The notes below the pieces were generated by a model. The model did no database searches, was not told where the DNA came from, and saw only the letters and a list, made by a program, of their open reading frames with translations. This document shows, piece by piece, positions 49,747 to 64,000 of a DNA stretch of 64,000 nt. Every line of letters begins with the position of its first letter. Position 1 is the stretch's first letter. The DNA comes from Gadus chalcogrammus (taxonomy: Eukaryota > Chordata > Actinopteri > Gadiformes > Gadidae), in contig NC_079419.1 of assembly GCF_026213295.1 (NCBI RefSeq), positions 15,624,886 to 15,688,885 of the forward strand. The letters run 5' to 3'. A program made the translations under genes and the position numbers.

Positions 49747-50015
49747 CGTGCACACCAACCACACTCAGGACAAGGTCTGTGTGTGTGTGTGTGTGCGCCC
49801 AGTACACACAGACTATTAAGTTGTGTTGTTGCCCCGACCAGCGAAGGAGTGAGCTCTTCAAATGATAGACGACAAGACGCGGCCTCCGTTCGGCTGCCAT
49901 CTGGGAGTGTCCCTCACCCCTCTCCCCTTCTGCCTCCTCTTTCATTACCCTCCTTGTTTTTTTGCTCTCGCTCACATTGTCTCCGTCGACTCTCTAATAC
50001 AGCGCCGCTCGCCTT

Positions 50016-50032
50016 CCCCCCCCCCCCCCCCC
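50016..50032. repeat. Run of 17 C
   Basis: Uninterrupted C run within a C-rich stretch. Confidence 0.93.
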
Positions 50033-50130
50033 TCCTTCCCCCCTCCCCAGACATTCAGAGTTATTGGATAACGGGTGGAAGCTAGGAATGACTGTGAAGT
50101 GACGGGGTGTTGGGAGAACTGTGCCACGAT

Positions 50131-50131
<1 letters not shown>

Positions 50132-50181
<50 letters not shown>

Positions 50182-50220
50182 TGCACACACGGACACACAC
50201 ACATACACATACAGACACAC
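50132..50220. repeat. (AC)n microsatellite
   Basis: Perfect AC to 50178, then interrupted AC to about 50220. Confidence 0.95.
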
Positions 50221-50396
50221 AACCCAACACGCAGATATTCTTACTTTTAAATGAAATGAGTGTGTGTTATTTTTTTGCCACGTTATTTGACCTGGGAGTT
50301 GAGTTTATTAACAGATATACAGGTCACTGCCGGAGGGAACCGTGAAGTTTTGGTTTGGCGGCTTAGATGATGGCGGGTAGGAGATGGGACGCCAGT

Positions 50397-50592
50397 AGAG
50401 GTGGTGGGAGGAGGAGGAGGAGGAGGAGGAGGAGTCAAGACACAAGTAGGGGTGGTGATCTGAGAAAGAGGGGGAGGCATGGAGGAGAGGCGGGAGTTAG
50501 AGGAGCTGGGACACAATAGAGGAGGTGGGAGTCCAGTGAGGAGCCGGGAGGATAGTGGAGGAGGTGGGCGGTCATAGAGGAGGTGGGACTGG
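50397..50592. repeat. GGA-rich minisatellite
   Basis: A (GGA)n core at 50402-50432 is followed by several copies of GAGGAGGTGGG in a looser array. Confidence 0.85.
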
Positions 50593-50620
50593 TGCTATGA
50601 AGACAGGTTCCTTTGCCAGC

Positions 50621-50717
50621 ATTGTGTCCTCTTCTGCTTGGTCGGAAGAGAACATCTATGTTAAAAACCCAAGAAAAATAAAAGCGCAGCTTGTAATCAT
50701 CGGCTGAATAGAGCCGC
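50621..50717. repeat. Dispersed duplicate segment, copy 1
   Basis: Shares ATTGTGTCC, CTCGGAAGA-like, CTATGTTAAAA, CAGCTTGT and AATCATCRGCTGAATAGAGCCGCT in the same order with 52675-52755. The shared order over about 80-97 bp shows common origin. Confidence 0.8.
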
Positions 50718-52506
50718 TAACATCTGAGCTTCCCTCATCGTCAGCACGAAAATGCCGTGGAGGAATAAACATGGGGGCTGTTGTTTGATGAATGCTGTAA
50801 ACAATGCAATCTTTGGGTTGTAAATTAAGTTAGGTTGCTGAAAGCACCTCGAGGGGAGGTTGCATGTTGGAACCAACTGAATACCCACTCCTGACCCCTC
50901 CCTGTCCAACGACCGAGGAGAAGCTACGGGGACCTGTTCGGGCCCCTCGGGGGTCAGAAGATACTTCAAAACGATGCCATCGCCTACGACCGCATCGAGT
51001 AGCCAAGTGTCAAGGGATGAGGTTCCTTGATAGATGTATACATTTGTATGTGATTGTTTTAGGCTGTTTTAGTCTGTAAGGCTATAAGTCATAACTTACA
51101 AGTAAGATAGCGATTATGATTACAAATTCCAGGCATGTAAAATCCTTTTTTGAAATAGTAGCCCTCCTGGGCTACTGGAGGAACCGGGCGGTCAGAATCT
51201 GCGGGCTCCGTGGTATAGCACTGTGTAGATATGAAGGGCGCATCTAAGATAAACCACAACAACTCTTATTTTCAAAGGACTTTACACTATTTAAATCATA
51301 TTTATGCATATTATATTGCATATCTGCCAATTCCGCCCCGCAAGATGCAACCATATTGTACACACTGCACCCTTAAAAATAATACAATATATACTAATGT
51401 TATGGTCATACTTTCTCATTCCGTGCACACTTTGAGGACTGTTGAGATTGGACAAGGGGGAAGGAGGATTTAGGCAAAGTAGTATTCCATTTAATGCTTT
51501 GGATTAATGGCTAGGGTTTTTGCCTTTTTCAATTCTGCCAACTGTTGCAAATTTCCTTATCAACAGTTCGGCGATTGCATTTCAGACCGCAATTACACAC
51601 CCTATCAATCAAGCACGCAGCAAGTGCTCTCTTATCAGACCAGCCTATCGCATCTCGCCAAGCGGTCTGTATGGAAATAATATCCTGATTGATATTCACT
51701 TAATTCTGCAGATAGCTATAGGCTATTTTTACTGTCTCTCCTCGCTTCCCATCCCTTGGCTTTTCCCAACAACACTGGGAAAGCTTAGACAGGTTGGTAC
51801 CAGTGTCTAGAGGGGGAACAGAGACACATGCCTCAGGCCATGGGGGGCGGTGGCAGTGTCGAACCCTTATGTTATCCTCTATTGAGATTTAAACAGGGGT
51901 TCATGTGGTGACATTAGACATGTGTCTGCTCTGAACACATGGCGTAGCACGTCTCTACGCCCACCCACGCCGTCCCCCATTGCAATGTTGTGAACATAAA
52001 CAATTCACCATGTGTGCACACATTGTCACGCCCCTCCCCGGTGGCTGAGCTTGTTAGAGGCTTCAAACCCGGGCTAATGAGCTAGCTGACTGGCAGCACA
52101 CTGGAGGGGAGGAAGCATGAAGGAGTCAGAAGTTATAGTGAGGTGTGATTAGGGGATATATATTCACATCAGCTCATGTCACTGCATAAGAGCTCTCTTG
52201 GCTGTTCAGGCGTTTAGAAGAATGTGGCTCTGTGTGCTGCGGTGTCCTGTTCTGTCTTATTTTCCTGCTTTCAACACTTTTGAGGCAAGTGGATCTTGTG
52301 ACGTTTTGCTCAGGGGATTGCGGCCGATTGACAACACATAGGCGTTCATACACAGAGGAACGTTTTCCTCTTTTTGGCGAAACCCAAAAGAGCTAACTCT
52401 ATTGTTCCATGCTTACTACTACAATCTCAGGGATGGAGTTTATATGTTGGAGTATCAGCAATGGAGCACTACAAGAATAGGGTCTTGATTGAGACTGTAT
52501 GAGCTT
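50718..52506. other. Intronic stretch, no gene recognised
   Basis: Mixed composition, with no credible exon of b4galt2 or another gene. Confidence 0.5.
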
Positions 52507-52519
52507 TTGTTAAGTTTAG

Positions 52520-52541
52520 ACACACACAAACACATACACAC

Positions 52542-52577
<36 letters not shown>

Positions 52578-52582
52578 ACACA

Positions 52583-52622
<40 letters not shown>
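52520..52622. repeat. (CA)n microsatellite
   Basis: CA repeat with a few GCAC, ATAC and GACA interruptions. Confidence 0.95.
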
Positions 52623-52626
<4 letters not shown>

Positions 52627-52674
52627 CTTTTATTATCGAATGAGCATCAAAATTAGATCCTGGGAAAATTTCAG

Positions 52675-52765
52675 ATTGTGTCCTTGCTCGGAAGAACACT
52701 TCTATGTTAAAACCCCAAAAGGCACAGCTTGTTATCATCAGCTGAATAGAGCCGCTACATAGAGC
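52675..52765. repeat. Dispersed duplicate segment, copy 2
   Basis: Second copy of the segment at 50621-50717, same orientation, 2 kb away. At its right end AGAGCCGCT is itself repeated (ATAGAGCCGCTACATAGAGCCGCT). Confidence 0.8.
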
Positions 52766-55700
52766 CGCTTACCTCTTTCAAAATGTGTTCTTTCGAAATC
52801 GGTCGTGAGATGATCAGGAGGAGCTGGAGGATGCATGATCTCACCATATTCTTTCTCTTTCGACGTCTTTTTTTTTTTACCATCAATCTCACCTTCCCTT
52901 CATGCTTGGTCTATAAATAACACAAGGCCATCCATTAAGGATAGGCGCTATCCCACTGTGGTCTTCACCGGGCCATTAATACTTAAGCCCCTTTTTGCCT
53001 GCCTCAGCAACGCAACAAATAAGCATCACCATTTAATTATGCATGTCAGCGGGCCTTTTAGCAGTGTTTACACATGACTAGCTGCCCTGGACTACGGATT
53101 TGCGACGGATCACCGGTGTCACAGATTCGATTGCAGATAAGGGAAAAGGTTTTATTATTAGTTGTGGTGAACATGTCGGCTATGTTAATCGATATAGAGC
53201 TATATGGTTAATTAGAATGAATGGAACAAGAGGTTACTGCAGGGTAATACAAAACTGAATGAATTAAGGCAATTGTTTCCCGTTATTGTATGCTTAAGAT
53301 CTGGTATGAGAGCCAGTGTATATTAAGATATTAAAACAAAAGACATACACTCTACATAATTGGCACAACAGCCACATCATCAATAATTAGTGTTATTGTC
53401 TTCGATATTCAAAACATCACAAACACAAACAACATTATAAATCATACAACATAACATTGTGATTCAGAGTCAATGTCATTGTCATCAATGTATGTCAATG
53501 AATATTATTTTTGCCATTGAGTGAGTATTCTTTTTTTATTACAGTTAACACAAGTGCAATGTTTGCGCGATGAGACGATGATGACATTGCTTGTACATCA
53601 AGGCCTGGCGATGATAGGATCAGGATGAGGCCGGTGAGAGGGGAAGAGGAGGGCGAGGCGAGAGTGGAAGAAGAGGGCAGAATGATGAAGGATGATGATG
53701 CTGAAGATGATGGAGGGGATGAAGAAGGGGGGGGTGTAACGGAGGCTGGATCTTAGTATGCTGGAGGCGGCCGCGTGGCGTCTGCGGTGAAGCCACATCC
53801 TCCTAGGGATAAATAGAACCATTAAGAGCATCACAAACGCACGCGCGCACAAGCGCACACACACACACAAGATAAAAGATGCACAGAGCGGCAAATGGGT
53901 CGATATTCATTAAAGTGAAAAGGCTTGTTGTTTCTCTTGCCGTTTCGTTTTTCACAACACTAATACGTTTTAATATTGAATAATAATTCCGAAGGCTGGC
54001 AAAGGAAGGTTGATGTCTAATTAAAGGACTCAAGGTCATGATGTGGGGCCTAGCAGACTGAATGAACACAAAGGCTTCCGGATAACCGCGGTGTTATTGG
54101 CTTAAATACTGAAAACAATACCTCGTCCCCGGCGTGCACTAACCATCTCGAGACACTGCAGGAGGCTCTGAATCATTCCCATTAGCATACGTGGCCACGC
54201 CCCCCCACCCCGGTTACACCTGTCGCTCCGGCCTCCGGCACTCAGCCATGGGGCCCGGGATGAGTGACAGGTCAGATTAGTGTGAGTTCTGATCACATTA
54301 GTCGGGGGCCACCGTGGAAGGTGGGCCCTGCTGGACCTGTGATTCCCACCTCAACAGTGGAGGACGGCTACACGCTTCTCAGGGACAATGTAAATGTCAG
54401 CTGCTTACTGGCTGGTACTAACCGCTTAGCAGCTCCTTCATGACATGTATCTTGTCTTTCCTGCTTTGAATGAAAGGCTAAAGCCTGGATATGAACGTTA
54501 CCATGCAGTGATACTGTTGAGATAAAATGCAAGGTCTGCAACTCACTCCGGCTCAGAGGGTTGTGCACAGGAGCACACGGAAACAGCAGTGGGGAAACAT
54601 GATGAAATGCATTGTTTAACATATGAAAACACCCAGTGTGTGATGTAAAGGCTCGCTGACGCTAGAGTCTACTCTGCACTGCACCAGGGCACACTGCGCT
54701 GTTTGAGCAAACGTTTACCTTCCAGGGACAGAGCAGTTGCGAGGAGGACAATGATCTATGGATGTTTACGCCCTTGCTTTTTTGTTTTCCGTTTTTTCTG
54801 TGGATCTGTTTCAACACACACACACACACACACACAGCACTAATTTTCCTTCAATAATTAATGAAATAAATAATTATTATGGCCTACCGTTAAAGGAAGT
54901 TGCCTGATTGTATTAATGACCAATCTTCCCGTCCTCATTATATGGCGGCGGTTTTCAGTGTTTGGTAACAGGCACTAATTGGCCCTCACAAATGTCCTTT
55001 TGGATGTGGAAATCATTACAGTGCTTACAATTTGAAGAGGCTCTTCCTCAAAGGCTCTAACCGTGAATACAGACACAGGGAGGTTTAGTATAAGGGCAGC
55101 TGGGGGTCACAGTCATTTGGCTCTCAAGAATGCTTGCCATTAAAGGCCCTGCAGACAGTTGACCCAAACTTTTTCAGTCCCTCACCGCCGGAAACCTTTG
55201 CAAGGGCCCTTTCAATCGGCGGAGAGGAAGAGGAGCTGCCGGATTTTTTAATGTAAACTGCTTTTTCAGTTTCATCCTGATTTTGCTTCTTACTTTTGAC
55301 CTTGACAAAAAAAAAAAGAATATTGAATGAAGCTTCAGTCAAAGCATTCTCCCTCTCTCTACTTATTTGTCACCGCCTCTGGGGAATCGGCCACCAAAAA
55401 CCTTTTGGGAAACACTATTTCATGGGAACGTGATATTCTTTTTCAACAGTGAACCTTGATCTCTGACAGCAAAAAAAATACAAAATAAACCTGCCGGCTC
55501 TGTGTGGCTGGCGGCCAAGTTAAAAAACATATTTTAAATACCCCACATCGTCAGTACTTTAGCTTTTTATCATTTTCTGAGCCCTTTGTGGGGCCTCAGC
55601 TAAAAGCATTAGGCCAAATCATATGCTAACCTTGCTTTCCCCGACCTATTCAGTGACTCACACCCACACTAAAACTCCCCGCTCAAGAGGGAGAAAAGCC

Positions 55701-56060
55701 TAGGATGTAATGTGATTTATGTTTGACCAGGGATACAGGAACATTTATACATGTTGGTCCAAACTGATGGATGGGGATAAACCGGGCAGGTCTCAACGGG
55801 TTAAAAGAGAAGCAGGTGGACATGAATCACACATGTCAACATGGACCAAAAATACATAAATAGGAGCCACGTATGATGAAAGAGATCGGTCATCCACACA
55901 GCACGTGGTGAACACAACCAGCCACCCAAATACTGAACCCCTATAGCGCGCTGGCAGGGCTCCGTTCTCCACCACGTGTCGGCGGTGATTCACGATTGTC
56001 CTGTAACTTCACTACAAACCCCTGCATGTAATGAGCTTTATATTGATTTAGCAACAGATT
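52766..56060. other. Intronic stretch, no gene recognised
   Basis: AT-rich with a GATGAT-rich patch at about 53610-53740 and a short CA tract at 54815-54836. No exon recognised. Confidence 0.5.
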
Positions 56061-56071
56061 GACCTTGGCAG

Positions 56072-56215
56072 CGTGGATTGGTGGCCCTCCCTGTGAGTTC
56101 ATCACCGACGTAGGCTCCTCGCAGCGACCCTGGTTTGATTCCAGCGGTCGTTGGCTAGGTATTATTCCCTCTCCCCTCCCACTTTACTGTCTCTCGACTG
56201 TCCTGTCCATGAAAG
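56072..56215 (+). mobile_element. tRNA-derived SINE, degenerate
   Basis: The B-box GGTTTGATTCC (56132-56142) is preceded by GCAGCGACCC. Downstream is a body with CCCTCTCCCCTCCCACTTTACTGTCTCTCGACTGTCCTGTCC, as in a common fish tRNA-derived SINE. The A-box region (near 56074) is eroded. Ends and target duplication were not resolved. Confidence 0.65.
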
Positions 56216-56579
56216 CAAGATAATTGGCCGTGAATATTTTTAATACAAAAATAAACAGACACTTATACAGGACTCAGCAATAGTCAAGTGGTTGTTGTAT
56301 TTAACTCTCATTTCAAAAGGGGTGAAAATAATGAGCAAATATGTAAATGAAAGTGACTTGGTTTCATCTTTCAAAATAGGAACACCATAGGGGTTCATTC
56401 ATTGTTTATTTTTATATGGTTTATTATTTTGAACTTTACCGAAACAAAACATTGTAATCCTCGCAAATGAGCTTATCTAAATTGCACAGTGTATTTTGTG
56501 CTATGTGCATTATCCAATCTGGTTCAAATAGACTAGGACGGGAACTAAGCTTTCATAGAGTACCATCAAATTATTATCT

Positions 56580-56817
56580 AATTGACGTTGAGCTTTTGTC
56601 GAAAGCGACTTACACCCATTCATTCACACATTCACATCCCGACGGCGCAATAAGCCATGCAAGACGACAGCCAGCTCATCGGGAGCAGTTAGGGTGAGGT
56701 TTCTTGCGCAGGGACACCTCGACACTCTTGGAGCAGCTAGGAAGCGCCGGTCATCGAACTAGCAATCCTTCCGGTTACGAGTCAATCCGCTCTTCTTCCT
56801 GAGCCACTGCCTCCCTG
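56580..56817 (-). mobile_element. tRNA-derived SINE (238 bp) with perfect 8-bp TSD
   Basis: Read on the minus strand, the head has the A-box-like TGGCTCAGGAAG (56806-56795) and about 35 bp later the B-box-like AGTTCGATGAC (56760-56750). The body ends in TAAGTCGCTTTCGACAA, a segment common in fish SINEs. The direct repeats TATTATCT flank it at 56572-56579 and 56818-56825. It lies antisense in the b4galt2 intron. Confidence 0.85.
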
Positions 56818-56825
56818 TATTATCT

Positions 56826-58037
56826 CTGACAACAGACGTGTTCAATTCATGGCCTATGTGATATGTGAAACGGCAAGCGAAAGATATTGAAGCCAAAGAT
56901 CATTGAGACCACCCTCTCATGCCACAAAGAAAGAGCCTACATTGCAAAAACGTACAGAGTTGAGGGCATTAATCTATTTCAAATGGGCCAATCTTGCATA
57001 ACCGAGACATAGTTTGTGCGATCTGGGGCCTCGCCGACACGATGTGTGAGAGGCGCATATTACAGACCATCCAAACTCTGACGTCTCTTCCTTTCTTAAA
57101 AGCTGAGGTGCAAAGCACAAAGAAAGCAGTTCATAGTCTAGTCTAGTGGGCGTTAGGCATAGCCACTCTCCTAGTGTTGGCATAAGGGTTTATTTTTGTT
57201 GAAGGAGAATTCTAGACTTCGCCATTGTTTGCATAGAGACAGCTTTATCGACTACACTTTCATTCTTGAACACACTGAAGCACACACCCACTCAATCCAT
57301 ACAAGCTTTGTCGAACGAGACACTCGCGCACACACACAATCGTGACACACAAACACACACATTCGCGTATATAAGTGTTGAAACACATATGTGCTTTCTC
57401 ACAGTTTTGCGCACATTCACACCTACTCTGTTAGAAATAATGGTGAACACACACACCTTTATACACACACTAAAATACATGCATGAGAATTCACACATTT
57501 GTGTGCTCATTCACACTTTGTTAAAAAAACGCGCTCACACACAAACATGCAAACACACACACGCAGACCAGTGTTCAGCTGCAGTAGAAACTAATGGTAT
57601 TAGTGAAGGTGCCCAGGTGTTTCCCTTAGTGAAGGACCTAGCTGAGACTTTTCCATCCAATCTGCTGCCTTTGTGTCCGTCACTCTGTCCCCCGGGGCTG
57701 TGAGGGCGTCTCCTTTTCAGACGGCCTCCTCCAATTACCTCAGAGTCCATGTATGCTGTCAACACACTCTGTAGACCCCTCTGAGACACACACAAACTAC
57801 AAGCATGCATCCACGGACAAACAGGCGCAGACAAACACACACACACGCATGCGCACAGATGTGCATGCGTGCATGCTTTAATGGTGTGCGGGCTTCTAAC
57901 ACGTGCACACTTTAATTGTTTGGTTTTACAGCCACACCACATCATCACTCAAACAGAGAGAGACCCACTTTTGGACACACACAAGCACACAACTATTTAC
58001 ACACATATATATATACTCTGATTTTTTTTTTGTCGAT
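56826..58037. other. Intronic stretch with scattered CA-rich sequence
   Basis: Irregular ACACAC and ACATTCACAC runs at 57280-57560 and 57785-57860. No exon was recognised. Confidence 0.5.
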
Positions 58038-58041
58038 ATCA

Positions 58042-58045
58042 CACA

Positions 58046-58080
<35 letters not shown>
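58042..58080. repeat. (CA)n microsatellite, short
   Basis: CA repeat with one AAAC interruption. Confidence 0.93.
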
Positions 58081-58082
<2 letters not shown>

Positions 58083-58132
58083 ATAGACTTACTTTTTCTA
58101 TTTTGCCTACAACTTTTTAACATTTCGTCTAC

Positions 58133-58323
<191 letters not shown>

Positions 58324-58464
58324 AGAAGGAAATAGTAGGAAATCAATGCCCGTAACCAGCTCTTCCCTGGAGGTAGGTTCACACTTGGTTCAGGTATTTG
58401 TTCTTTTGAAAGTTTGGATGGTATTTTAAAGTTTGGTCTGATGAATAAGTCTAAATCCCCAACT

Positions 58465-58500
58465 GGGCTTATTTTTGGGCTTATTTTTGGGCTTATTTTT
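58465..58500. repeat. 12-bp tandem repeat GGGCTTATTTTT, three copies
   Basis: Three perfect head-to-tail copies. Confidence 0.95.
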
Positions 58501-60330
58501 GATTTAATTATTAATCTATTATGAATTGTTTAAAGACCAAAGAAATGCCATTATGTCTCACAAGGAGGAAAATTCATGGGGTACACATTTTCACATAAAA
58601 ATCGAATCTAGAAACCACCATAAGCGGGATGGATTTCAACACACTGCTGTGCTCAGAGCTCCCTGTGGACCTGAACATTTTATTTTTGCATAATACATGT
58701 GTGTGTCTAACATACATTCATGTCTTTCAATCTATCTTTGATACCAAACTAGCAAGCCCAAGCCCTTTGATGAAAATATGCAAATATTGAGCTGCATACC
58801 TCCCCTCCACCTAAGTGATGATATTACATTCTATATACCATTTTAAATCCCTCCAATCCAACACACCGAGAGAGCAGTAAACCGCCTATAAGCTCCTACT
58901 TTGGGTTTTTTCTCTTCAGTGTATCAAACCCATCAACTAGTGTATAATTTGCTAAATTCAGCAACTGCCCGGTGGTTGCAGATTCCCTTTCCTCTATTCA
59001 AGTCGTCCGACACATCTGGGATTACAGCATAAAGACATGCAATTTGTATTCAAAACATACCAACCACTGCCTTTATACTTCTGGGTAATTAAATCTTCAT
59101 TCACTGGCATTGAGATGTTTTGGTGTGCTGTAGCACGGAAGGGCACTTTTATCATGCAAAGTACATCAAGTTAATTCCTTGGCAAGGAATGGTGTATAAT
59201 TATTTAATCGTCTGGTGGAAGTGTGGTATTGGTTGATGTGTGAGTGGTGGAGCATGGGAAAGGTTACACGGATTAAGGGAATTGTTTTGTTTGATTGAAG
59301 CCCAAATTTCTCGTTGTAAGGTGTAAATGTACCCATGCAGATTGTACCACCTTTGAATTAACTTGATTTGTCATGGTTGGAATTTATCCTTTTCTGCTCA
59401 CTTTTTCTCTCAATTCCCCCCCAGGCCTTCTCAGAACCAGACTGCTAGCTTTCTAGCAGCCTACAGCCATCTTCTGTTATCAGTTCCTTTCATTGAAGTC
59501 CAGTAAGCGTGGCATCTGTGTTTCCCGACATTAAAGTCAGTCCTCATAAACCAGCTAGGTAGTCATACCACAACCCCAGCAGAGAGACACCCCCAACCCG
59601 CTCTTGGGATTGCCTTGCTGGATATTAAAGGCTCTACCCCCCTGATGTGCCGCGTGCCATGGTGGGTTAATCTATTGGAAATTGATCGGGCTCGTTCACT
59701 GCCATGGTGACAGTTGCTCCTGATACGTTGGCATCACGCCATCAGATGTGTGTGACAACGGGGATTTAGGTTATTAAGTTGGGTTATTTTCGTGGGTTTG
59801 GCAGCAGAACAAGCGAGCAGGGACCGGGGGAGAGAGGGCTGTGATGATCGTGAATGGTGAAAAATATGTGACAACACATATCTTTGGTGTTGTCCTTTTT
59901 TTTTATAGCATCGAATAGTATATACTTGAAGTGTCAAAGTGTTTTGATGGAGGAAAAGCATAACAATCCTCTATACATTCCTGTGTCTGCAGAAGCACTC
60001 CTGTGCATCAAAACAATATCTGTATAGGTAGCCCCAAGGACTTTTTTGCAGCTCTTGTAAAAGGGAAAGATCACAGGCCCCATAGTGCAGCTTTTCACAA
60101 TAAGAGGATGCAAAGTTTTATAGCCATGAAACACTTACACCCATTTTCCATCTCGTTATGTTATACTTGCGTACTAAGACGCAAGAAGAAACCTGAATGC
60201 TTGTTGTTGTTTCTGCTTGATGAATGTCCCCTCCAAACTATATTCTGATTAAACTGTCCTATCACATTCTTTCATGACTACCAAAACAGCAGAAACACAA
60301 CTAGATGTACCACACTGGGTACTGTGTGTT
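58501..60330. other. Intronic stretch, no gene recognised
   Basis: AT-rich, unique-looking. No exon recognised. Confidence 0.5.
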
Positions 60331-60332
60331 AT

Positions 60333-60515
60333 AGAGAGAGAGAGGAAGAGGTATAGAGAGAGAGAGAGGAAGAGGTAGAGAGAGAGAGAGAGGAAGACGC
60401 AGAGAGAGAGAGGAAGATGCAGAGAGAGAGAGAGGGGAAGAGGCAGAGAGAGAGAGGAAGTTGCAGAGAGAGAGAGAGAGAGAGAGAGGGGAAGAGGCAG
60501 AGAGAGAGAGGGAGA
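60333..60515. repeat. GA-rich minisatellite (GAGAGAGGAAGAGGCA units)
   Basis: GA repeats are regularly broken by GGAAGAGGYA, GGAAGACGCA and GGAAGTTGCA, giving a loose 20-35-bp period. Confidence 0.9.
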
Positions 60516-61554
60516 AAGGAGCTGCTTCATCATGCTTCCATACCTCTGCTTTGGCAGAGCTTGTTAATTTTAGCTGCGGACGACTGGCCTTGAGGTAATT
60601 ATGTATAAAGGGGGCTAGCCTAGTGAAATACATCTGCTGGCCAGCTCAGCCAACTAATAAATCACCTTCCTTCAAATCAGACTTGTTTTGTTTGTAATTA
60701 TTCATTTCTCTGCATTATTTCTTCTCTAGTCTCGAGTGCTATATTCAACTTCGGGATGCTGTGCACAGTGTGTGCAGTGTGAAGATGCATTTCATGTACG
60801 TTCATGTCAAAGTTCTCCGAGGTATTTCAGACTCATCAGGATGTTCCTGAATAAAATAACGGATTTGTATGTTTAAAAAACGTCTCAACTCAGTTGAATC
60901 TGCCAATATGATTTAACATTCTTCTCATTAATCTTCGAAGACGAGGAGTTCTGCCTTAATTCCAAACTAATATATTTTCTCATTCCAGACTGAAAAAAAT
61001 CAAAACCACACCAATTTTCTGTGTATTACTTTGACTGCCAGGTAATGTAAATAGTTTGCCCTCGCTGTAAAGTCAAATTCCTTCCCTCCTTTTAAAGAAT
61101 TCGAGTGTGTTGGCATAGACAAGTGTTTAGAGGTCCAACTAAATCCCCCGGTCGGTTTTACGCTAGACTTTTGCCTTGGCTATTGACCTATAAACAATTA
61201 TTTGCAAATCACGAAAACATCCTCAAATTATTTGTAATATCATAGGCAGGTTAGGTCAAGCAGTTTGCTATTTGCAATTCGATTTTACGATTGTGTGCTA
61301 ATGAAATAAATGTTTTCATATACAAGTGCTTTCAGGCCTCCAATTAAACTGATTGTACATGTGAGACCTGACCAACCGTAACAACAGCACTGTGATGTCC
61401 AGAGAGACGTAGCTTTGTTATTTTTAGCTCCTATCAACGGCTTTAAATTCCTGTTATTTTCTTACAGCTCTGGTGTACTGCATCGCCATGGTACCTGTAT
61501 TTAGGTCATCCCTGTAAACCATAGAATCTCTCTCTCCTGCCTTGCTTATCTTTA
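60516..61554. other. Intronic stretch, no gene recognised
   Basis: AT-rich, no exon or RNA gene recognised. Confidence 0.5.
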
Positions 61555-61737
61555 CACTCACATATGCACACACGCACACACGCAAACAAACAAACACACT
61601 TGCACGCACGCACACACGCATGCACGCACGCCCACACGCACACATACACAGGCACACACATGTACACACATGCACACATACACACGCACACGCACACACA
61701 CACGTGCATCCACATGCACACCCACGCGCACACACAT
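61555..61737. repeat. Interrupted (CA)n/(CACG)n tract
   Basis: CA repeat with frequent CG and TG interruptions; older-looking than the perfect tracts. Confidence 0.92.
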
Positions 61738-63042
<1,305 letters not shown>

Positions 63043-63145
63043 CTCAAGTGGCTTCCTCTCAGTCCTCTTACTGTCCCTGATTTACAGACTGGCAGGGGTT
63101 TCACCAGCTCATCCTAAAGGCGATGGAAAGAAACTGCACATTTTC

Positions 63146-64000
<855 letters not shown>

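Overview
This is vertebrate, almost certainly ray-finned fish, nuclear DNA. Three multi-exon genes with GT/AG introns are recognisable, the transposon relics are of fish type (an L2/CR1-clade LINE, hAT MITEs, tRNA-derived SINEs), and the density of perfect CA/GT and CT/GA dinucleotide repeats is extreme (more than 25 tracts, many over 100 bp). Such density is known for gadiform (cod-like) genomes, so a gadiform is my best guess; this is inference, not proof. No bacterial features, CRISPR arrays or intact viral genes were seen.

Layout. 1-2210: 5'-truncated L2/CR1-type LINE with one nonsense codon in its reverse transcriptase. 3924-4432: hAT MITE. 4596-6765 (minus): first two coding exons of a kisspeptin receptor, best matched to teleost kissr2; later exons lie beyond the left edge or were not found. 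6.8-18.8 kb: no gene recognised; microsatellites, a fossil LINE tail, a 27-G run, and two adjacent diverged tandem duplications at 15.0-16.5 kb carrying tRNA-like boxes. 18893-20299: a 1.4-kb foldback element with 439-bp almost identical inverted arms. 20812-23714 (plus): complete eight-exon atp6v0b, with two CACGTG E-boxes just upstream. 24.2-41.1 kb: intergenic, repeat-rich, with a perfect-TSD hAT MITE at 33407-33653. 41673-42027 (plus): first coding exon of b4galt2 in a CpG-rich island. 42.0-64 kb: apparently its first intron; no exon 2 was seen. This stretch contains very long CA arrays, two SINEs and a CT/GA opposed-arm repeat.

The genes do not form one pathway. atp6v0b encodes a membrane-rotor proteolipid of the V-ATPase, b4galt2 a Golgi galactosyltransferase, and kissr2 a neuroendocrine GPCR. 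Their order is informative: ATP6V0B and B4GALT2 are also adjacent and co-oriented in human (1p34), so this is an old syntenic block. The fish kisspeptin receptor sits divergently about 14 kb upstream of atp6v0b, whereas the human receptor KISS1R is on chromosome 19. I did not find a convincing new biological system. The most unexplained structure is the foldback element directly upstream of atp6v0b.
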